From Leptodontidium sp. MPI-SDFR-AT-0119 (Eukaryota; Ascomycota; Leotiomycetes; Helotiales; Leptodontidiaceae): a stretch of DNA of 64,000 bases. A program made the position numbers and the translations under genes. Position 1 is the first letter of the stretch, and each line of letters opens with the position of its first letter. The notes under the pieces were generated by a model that worked only from the letters and a program-made list of their open reading frames with translations, ran no database searches and was not told where the DNA came from. The DNA is taken from NCBI GenBank assembly GCA_020726505.1, contig JAHLEZ010000001.1, positions 4,712,001 to 4,776,000 of the forward strand, read 5' to 3'. Below, piece by piece: positions 58,873 to 64,000 of the stretch.

Positions 58873-60203
58873 GATGAAGGTAGATCTCTACCAGAGTTAT
58901 GTTAGCCCCTCAAGTCCAGACAACCGCCCTGGAAATGGCATACTTTTCGAAAGACTCCTAGAGTTCTCAAAACTCCCGCTTTCTTTAGCCGTAGTGCGAA
59001 TGACCCAACTGTAGACTCAAACGCCCCAATGTCGCGGTACTTCTCGTTCGATGTTAGAATACCACCCATGAAAGGATAATCAGGAGTGGAGAAAAAGTCT
59101 ACAGATCCATCCGTTTGCTCCTAGGCCCTCGCCCTATATCACCAAGAGAACCTCAGAATGACTTGCCATTCTTCCACTCTCCACCTCCTTCCACCCATCT
59201 CATTTTTCAATTCCCCACGGGTCGCCGCATCACAGAGACCTTCAAAACAACTCACTCACAACAAGGCTTCCACCCCACACGAGGTCTCTCTGCACATGTC
59301 CACACCGATGCCAAAACATACTTTTTGACCATCCATTCTGCGGCCTCCCATCGCATGCTGATAACCGATTCCGCCTTATCGAGCAAATCGACAACGAGTC
59401 TTCATCCCACACCCGAGGGACGATGCATTCGTCGATGGTTTCACTGGCCTGCAGGGACTTGTCACGTATCCGCCTTGCATGCGGTGTAACAATTGCATTG
59501 TTCTGGCTGTCCAGTGGCACAGTGTGGGATATGCGGGGTGCTGGATTGAGGAGGGCGAGGCTTTGTCTTGTTGACCAATTGAGGGGTGGGAATCCGTTTG
59601 CACCTCCTTTTCGCTTATTGGTTTGACGTGGCACTGTTTTGAGAGCTGGTATCATTCCACCTTCATGCTGTAGCAATGAAGCTGTCTTGACTGCCTGCGA
59701 TGACAGATCCTTCTTCGGGATCCTGTGACTCGGTCGGATATGAATATTTTGCAAGCCAATCGTCAGAAGGAATGAGCTTGAGCTCGGCGATCAAGCAAAG
59801 CAAAACAGCCAAAATGAATTAAGAAAGAACCCAGGTTCAAAAGAAAGCAGTCCGAACGACTTGTGATTGAATAGCAATTACACAAAACCCTCTAGCACTT
59901 TTCCATTCCCCTCCGAAACGCCACGCTTTGCCATGATTTGTACGACGCGGAAGGACGACGACAGAAAGCAAAAATCAGATCTAGCATACCGATGACCAGC
60001 AGAGCCTAGACAAAAGCTCCCCTGTCATTCTTACATTCTCTCTTCCCGTATACCCCCGATAAGGACCCTAAGACTTGACTGCTCACGCTGTATGCGCGCA
60101 AATCATCGAGAAGCTCTCTCCGAGCCACTACTACCAATCAGCAAGTCTGATCCATCTATCCACTTCAAACAATAGAATTCACGAGGCTCACGTTGGGAAT
60201 CTC
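58873..60203. other. Gene-poor stretch
   Basis: 1.3 kb upstream of the coiled-coil gene. Overlapping ORFs at 59115-59754 on both strands lack motifs; no gene called. Confidence 0.5.
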
Positions 60204-60473
60204 TCACTCCATCTCCTCGTCCGCATCCAACTTCACACCCCCATCCTCACTTTCATCACCCTCCGCAGCCTCAACCACCACCGCCTTCTTTCCCGTTACA
60301 GGTGCACCACCCTCCTTCAGCATGCTCTTAACCTTCCTCGCCGCCTTTCTCCGCTCATTCCTCGCTGCGTTCTTGGCGATCTTGTTGGGTGTTGCTTTGA
60401 CCACTGGTTGCTGGACTTTGGGTTTTGGTTGCGGCTTGCGAGCGTCGCGGAAAGCTGCTTCTTGGGACTTCAT
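60204..60473 (-). CDS. Small basic protein with acidic tail, hypothetical
   Basis: Single ORF of 89 aa (MKSQEAAFRDARKPQPKPKV...). The central part is strongly basic (NKIAKNAARNERRKAARKVK) and could bind nucleic acid; the C-terminus is acidic (EGDESEDGGVKLDADEEME). This charge layout is common in small nucleolar or ribosome-associated proteins, but I recognise no family. Its composition looks coding and distinct from the flanks, which is why I keep it. Confidence 0.55.
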   Translation of the reverse strand: MKSQEAAFRDARKPQPKPKVQQPVVKATPNKIAKNAARNERRKAARKVKSMLKEGGAPVTGKKAVVVEAAEGDESEDGGVKLDADEEME

Positions 60474-60689
60474 TTTGACTGTTTCGTTCTGAGGTTTTGA
60501 AGTAGACTAGGTGAGGGCTTGAGTGTATTGTGGAGTGGATTTGGCCGTGTTTTTGAGATAAGAGTGGTTGTTTGAGGTGGTGCTTCAATAAAGTTGCCGA
60601 AAACTTGAAGGGAAATTTTCTGATATTGGGTTTAAGTGGGGACAGAGCCAATTCGTCCCCGTTAAAGCGAAGACTAGCTACTCAGGTAC

Positions 60690-60830
60690 CTTAATTAACT
60701 TTCGCTCTCTTTACTATACCTACGAATAAGAGACAGTTTAAAGTTTCTAAATCACTTCAGAACGTTGGCTTTAAGGAAGAGCCTATGTTTAACTGAGCCC
60801 TAAATTTCATCTTTAATTCACGTGAGACTA
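60690..60830. mobile_element. MITE-like element, copy 3 (decayed)
   Basis: Diverged partial copy: shares 'ttaattaacttt.cgctctcttta' and 'aaatcacttcagaacgttggc' with the other copies in the same order. The right terminal repeat is not recognisable. It lies in the upstream region of RPA3. Confidence 0.55.
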
Positions 60831-60860
60831 AGAAAGCTCCTCGTCACATGACACCGCGAG

Positions 60861-60876
60861 ACGCGCCAGTTTCGCG
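60861..60876 (+). promoter_or_regulatory. MCB/SCB-like cell-cycle elements upstream of RPA3
   Basis: ACGCG (60861-60865) and TTTCGCG (60870-60876), about 165-180 bp before the ATG, resemble the MCB and SCB/E2F-type sites that drive G1/S expression of replication genes in fungi. Short motifs, so chance is possible. Confidence 0.4.
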
Positions 60877-61040
60877 TTCCGCCAGTTCGACAGCTCCAGT
60901 CCTCCCCCCTCACCAAATACTCGCCCGCAATCCACAACAAACAACCTCCTTACCAACACCAACGCCATCCACCCAAACCCTCCCTCCTCCCACCTTACAA
61001 GCCCACCAACAACAATCCCAACTCCCCTCTCCCTCCAAAA

Positions 61041-61507
61041 ATGGCAGAACCAATCTCAACCCCACGCATAACATCAACCTACCTCGACTCCTTCACCAAC
61101 CGCACCATCCGCATCGTAGGCAAGGTAACACAGCTGCGCGGCGACCAAGCGACCATCGACAGCGACGGCATCGTGACCGCGCACCTGAACCGCGATGCGC
61201 ACTTGACGGTCGGACACGCGGTCGAGATTGTGGGCAAGGTGAATCAGGATTTGAGCGTTAAGGTTCTGATTGCTTTTGATATGGGGAGGGATTGTGAGTG
61301 CCTTTTTATTTGGAGCTCTGCTTTGTTCTTTGTGGGGGATGGGGATAGGTAGGGAAGATATGTTGCTGAGGAGGATAAGGATTTGGATTGAAAGGAGGGC
61401 AGCCTTCTGCAGAGCAATGCTGATATCCATCTCTAGTTGATTACGAGGTCTACAAAGCCGTAGTCGACGCTACGCACCGGTACAAGGAGATATTCTACAC
61501 TGAATAA
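61041..61507 (+). CDS. Replication protein A 14-kDa subunit (RPA3/Rfa3)
   Basis: Exons 61041-61293 and 61437-61507 give 107 aa; the 143-bp intron is GTGAGT...CTAG. A single OB fold, the smallest subunit of the RPA heterotrimer that coats single-stranded DNA in replication and repair. Seen: TPRITSTYLDSFTNRTIRIV, the GKVTQLRGDQATIDSDG strands, VGHAVEIVGKV, and the C-terminal helix DYEVYKAVVDATHRYKEIFY used for trimer formation. An ORF in another frame from 60848 ends inside exon 1 and is a shadow. Confidence 0.9.
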
Positions 61508-62100
61508 GGAATAATGGAAGAGTGGCATACTGGGATAGCTCATGGTTATGGTGTTGCTTGCTTCGTTTTTTTGCAAGAACGGAGGTTTATCGGTTGAGGT
61601 TTGGCATGGTGTGGCATCGCCATGAATGGAGCATTGATGATATTGATGATAGGCCGGGATTTGGTACGAGATGAATTATGCACGCGTGATATCAGTGTGT
61701 GCGTTGTGAGGGAGAGCACTCCCTCGAAGAGGTGGCGAAAGTCTTCAATGGGGTCAAATGAAATGAAACGTCACGAGCCAAGCAAAACATCGTCGCTCTT
61801 ACAATCCGTGAGATCTGACACAGTGATACTCAAACATTATATTTCATGGTATCATGAGTCTGTAGCTCGTATAGGGTGCATGTCCAAAGCTCTATGGGTA
61901 GCATTGCAGCCAAGCTCGTTTGCTCAGCTCAGTCTGCGTTCTCTCCTAGTGTCTCCCTAAATGCTGATCAAGACTCCATATCCCAATGCCAATGAACCAG
62001 CCATGTCTCTGTATCTAGACGAAAAATACCCTGAACACCAACGCTGTACAAGCAAATACAAAGAAACGAAAAACAGCAGCAATTCGGACAGGTCTATCGC
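61508..62100. other. Intergenic, convergent 3' flanks
   Basis: 593 bp between the RPA3 stop and the GATA-factor stop. ORFs of about 110 codons at 61601-62290 lack motifs and overlap the 3' end of the GATA gene antisense; nothing called. Confidence 0.5.
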
Positions 62101-64000
62101 TCATGAGGGCACCACTTCAGCCGACTCTTCTGCAACCTGCTTTTCCTTCGCTATTGTCTTCTTTGGAGAAGGGCCGGGCTCTTCCTTGATCTTGACCTCC
62201 TCCACACCGACCTGCTGCGTAGCAAACTTGCCGAAATCTGACCAGTCGAGATTGTCCATGTTATTCATAGTCGTGATCGGATCTTCGTAGATTTGGTAGT
62301 TGGCCATTCTTGGTGGAGAACTGGGCATTGGGACATCAGTGGAGAAGAAATCCTCCAGACTGAAATTCATATCACCGTGACCATGACCTTGGCCAAGCTG
62401 GGGTAGCTCTGGTAGATTACCAAAATCAAGCTCCATACCATCATTTCGAATGGGAGAGGTCTGGTTATTTGCCTCGGACATCATTTGGTTCAAGGTGGCG
62501 GTAAAAGGTGACTCGAAGACACCATTATTGTGTCGTGGTGACAACATGCGTCGAGCAGCCGATCCTGGAGTTCGTATCGGTGTCCGTGTGAACGTAAGGA
62601 GTTGGCTTGGTGATTTGGCTGATCGGTTCGATTTAGCCGACCGAGCCGATCTGGTCACACTTCGAGTGATGGGTCGGTGGCTTGGTGTTGGACGAGTTGG
62701 GGTCTTGAAGGGATTCTGAGCAGGGGAATTCTGAACTGGTGTAGATGGACGCTGAACTTCATCGCCTTTGGTCATCTCCTGCTCGAATAACTGCAGAAAC
62801 TCAGCATCCGCATCATCCTCCTCAATCGCAGGTGGCCGATTCTCCTTGTTCTGTCCTTCAACTTCCACCATGCTGTCCTTTGGCGAACGGAAATCAGTAG
62901 CAATCTGGGCGACATTGGCAACGACTTCTCCGAGCACCTTTGGAGAGGCATCCTTTCTTGGCGATGGGAATAATAGTCTCCGAGTTGAACCCATATCCTC
63001 TTCCTCCTCAATATCGATTGGACTGTGCTGAGTACCAGCCCATCTAGCAGGACTAGATTGAATGGCACGTCTCAAAGCCGCAGAAGCAGCATCAGATGTC
63101 ATTGCATTCAAGCGCTTCTTAGGCTGAGCACTGGTCGATCGTTGACGTTGAGATTGCTCGATGGGTGCGGCTGCTTGCTGCGTACCCGTTGTATCACCTG
63201 GAGAGATTCCCTCTGGGGGACCAGGTGCTTCCGACATTGGGAAGTTCGCATCAGAAGCTGGGAAATAGGCTTCTGATTGCGGGAAGTTCGCATCCGAGGT
63301 TGGCATCATGGGATATGGTCCAGGTGGCTTTCTCGGCCTGGACAAACGCTGAGTCGAGCGCTTCTTCTCACCTCGAGATCTCTCCTGTGGTCCACCGCTG
63401 TCCCACTTGTCCTCTGGGCGTTGAGTCTTGTATTTTGACATCCAAATGCCACAAGCTGAATTTATTAGCTCCAAATCTTATGTCCAAGACGACAAAACTT
63501 ACGATTGCACAAGAGAAACTCATCAAAGTCTTTTTGATCCTCCTTGGGGCCAAGGAACTTTTTGATGAGTTTGTGAGATGTAGGCTTTCCTTGAGCATCA
63601 CGCGTCAAGACGATGATTGTAGTGACACGGCCTGGTTCATCAGAGTATTCGTAATAGCCCGGGACGCCTGGCAGATCTTGAGACCACGCCTTGCGCCAGG
63701 TTGGAGTATCAATTGCGCCACAATTGGCACAGTAAGGAGGCATCTCTCCGTTTGCAATGGCAAGTTCGAGCTTTTGCTTGATTGAAGCCTTCTTTGTGTT
63801 TAGTGTCCGATTGTATGGAATTGGGGCAGGTTGGGGGTAGTTCATCGCAGGATACATCTGCTGTCCCATATACATTTGTGGCTGCATTTGCATAGGTGGC
63901 ATAGGACCTTCAAAAGCGGGGTGGGAAGCCTCCGTCCAGGTTTGAGATCGCTGTAAGCTTGAAGGGGGAAGAACTGGATCACTCGCCGGAATTTGGGGAA
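62101..64000 (-). CDS. GATA-type zinc-finger factor, Ams2-like, 5' partial
   Basis: Exons (minus): from beyond 64000 to 63503, then 63455-62101; the 47-bp intron (GTAAGT...CAG) lies inside the zinc finger. The frame is open to the window edge, so the ATG at 63902 is probably internal. The finger begins CANCGAIDTPTWRKAW (first Cys near 63731), but 70 residues separate the two Cys pairs, against 17-18 in ordinary GATA fingers; the second pair is LCNPCGIWMSKYK. This long-loop form is characteristic of the Ams2 group; in fission yeast Ams2 activates histone genes and aids CENP-A loading. C-terminal to it are basic and Ser/Pro-rich disordered segments, a tandem SDANFPxSEA motif, a possible cell-cycle-kinase-rich region (several SP/TP sites) and an acidic MNFSLEDFFSTD end. 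Nuclear. Confidence 0.83.

Noticed and set aside
1..64000. tRNA, rRNA or CRISPR features
   Set aside because: Scanning for T-loop-like GTTCRA blocks with matching arms and for regularly spaced repeats gave nothing convincing on either strand; the tandem repeats found are simple satellites.

Overview
The window is nuclear DNA from a filamentous ascomycete (Pezizomycotina). What shows this: almost every gene is split by short introns, mostly 44-150 bp, with GTNNGT donors, CTNAC/CTAAT branch sites and YAG acceptors. The gene families are also typical of the group: Zn2Cys6 regulator, CFEM/PTH11-type receptor, Clr5 and 2EXR proteins, GH76 Dfg5/Dcw1-type enzyme, long-loop GATA factor. A class such as Leotiomycetes is only a guess. 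I rebuilt exon structures by hand from splice signals, reading frame and family motifs; in every multi-exon model proposed as intact the exon lengths sum to an open frame.

Layout. 1-13 kb: mitochondrial ribosomal protein mL38 (5' end outside the window), a divergent CDC123-like protein, a Clr5-domain protein, an eight-exon repeat-rich disordered protein of about 1110 aa, an APH-type kinase, a 2EXR-type gene interrupted by two in-frame TAG codons, and a small secreted cysteine protein. 15-28 kb: a PaxM-like FAD monooxygenase fused to a multi-span membrane region, an MFS sugar transporter divergently paired with a Zn2Cys6 regulator across a promoter holding a strong inverted repeat, an Mpv17-like membrane protein and a GH27 alpha-galactosidase. 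Transporter, regulator and alpha-galactosidase look like a small galactoside-use module. 28-31 kb is gene-poor. 31-42 kb: a CFEM-PTH11 receptor, a 22-exon SNF2/RING protein of the Rad5/Rad16 type behind an overlapping upstream ORF, and a large membrane protein. 44-64 kb: ER chaperone LHS1 (ending HDEL), a GNAT acetyltransferase, a GH76 Dfg5/Dcw1-type wall enzyme, a MYND-SET protein, a coiled-coil protein, a small basic protein, RPA3 and an Ams2-like GATA factor running off the right edge.

A short non-coding element with terminal inverted repeats (MITE-like) occurs three times (24.8, 39.0, 60.7 kb), and a single terminus lies at 11.5 kb. No tRNA, rRNA, CRISPR array or prokaryotic feature was seen. 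The most interesting items are the modular disordered protein, the two-TAG 2EXR gene, the sugar module with its candidate operator, the micro-exons that isolate the ATPase motifs of the SNF2 gene, and the GC-AG intron in the alpha-galactosidase.
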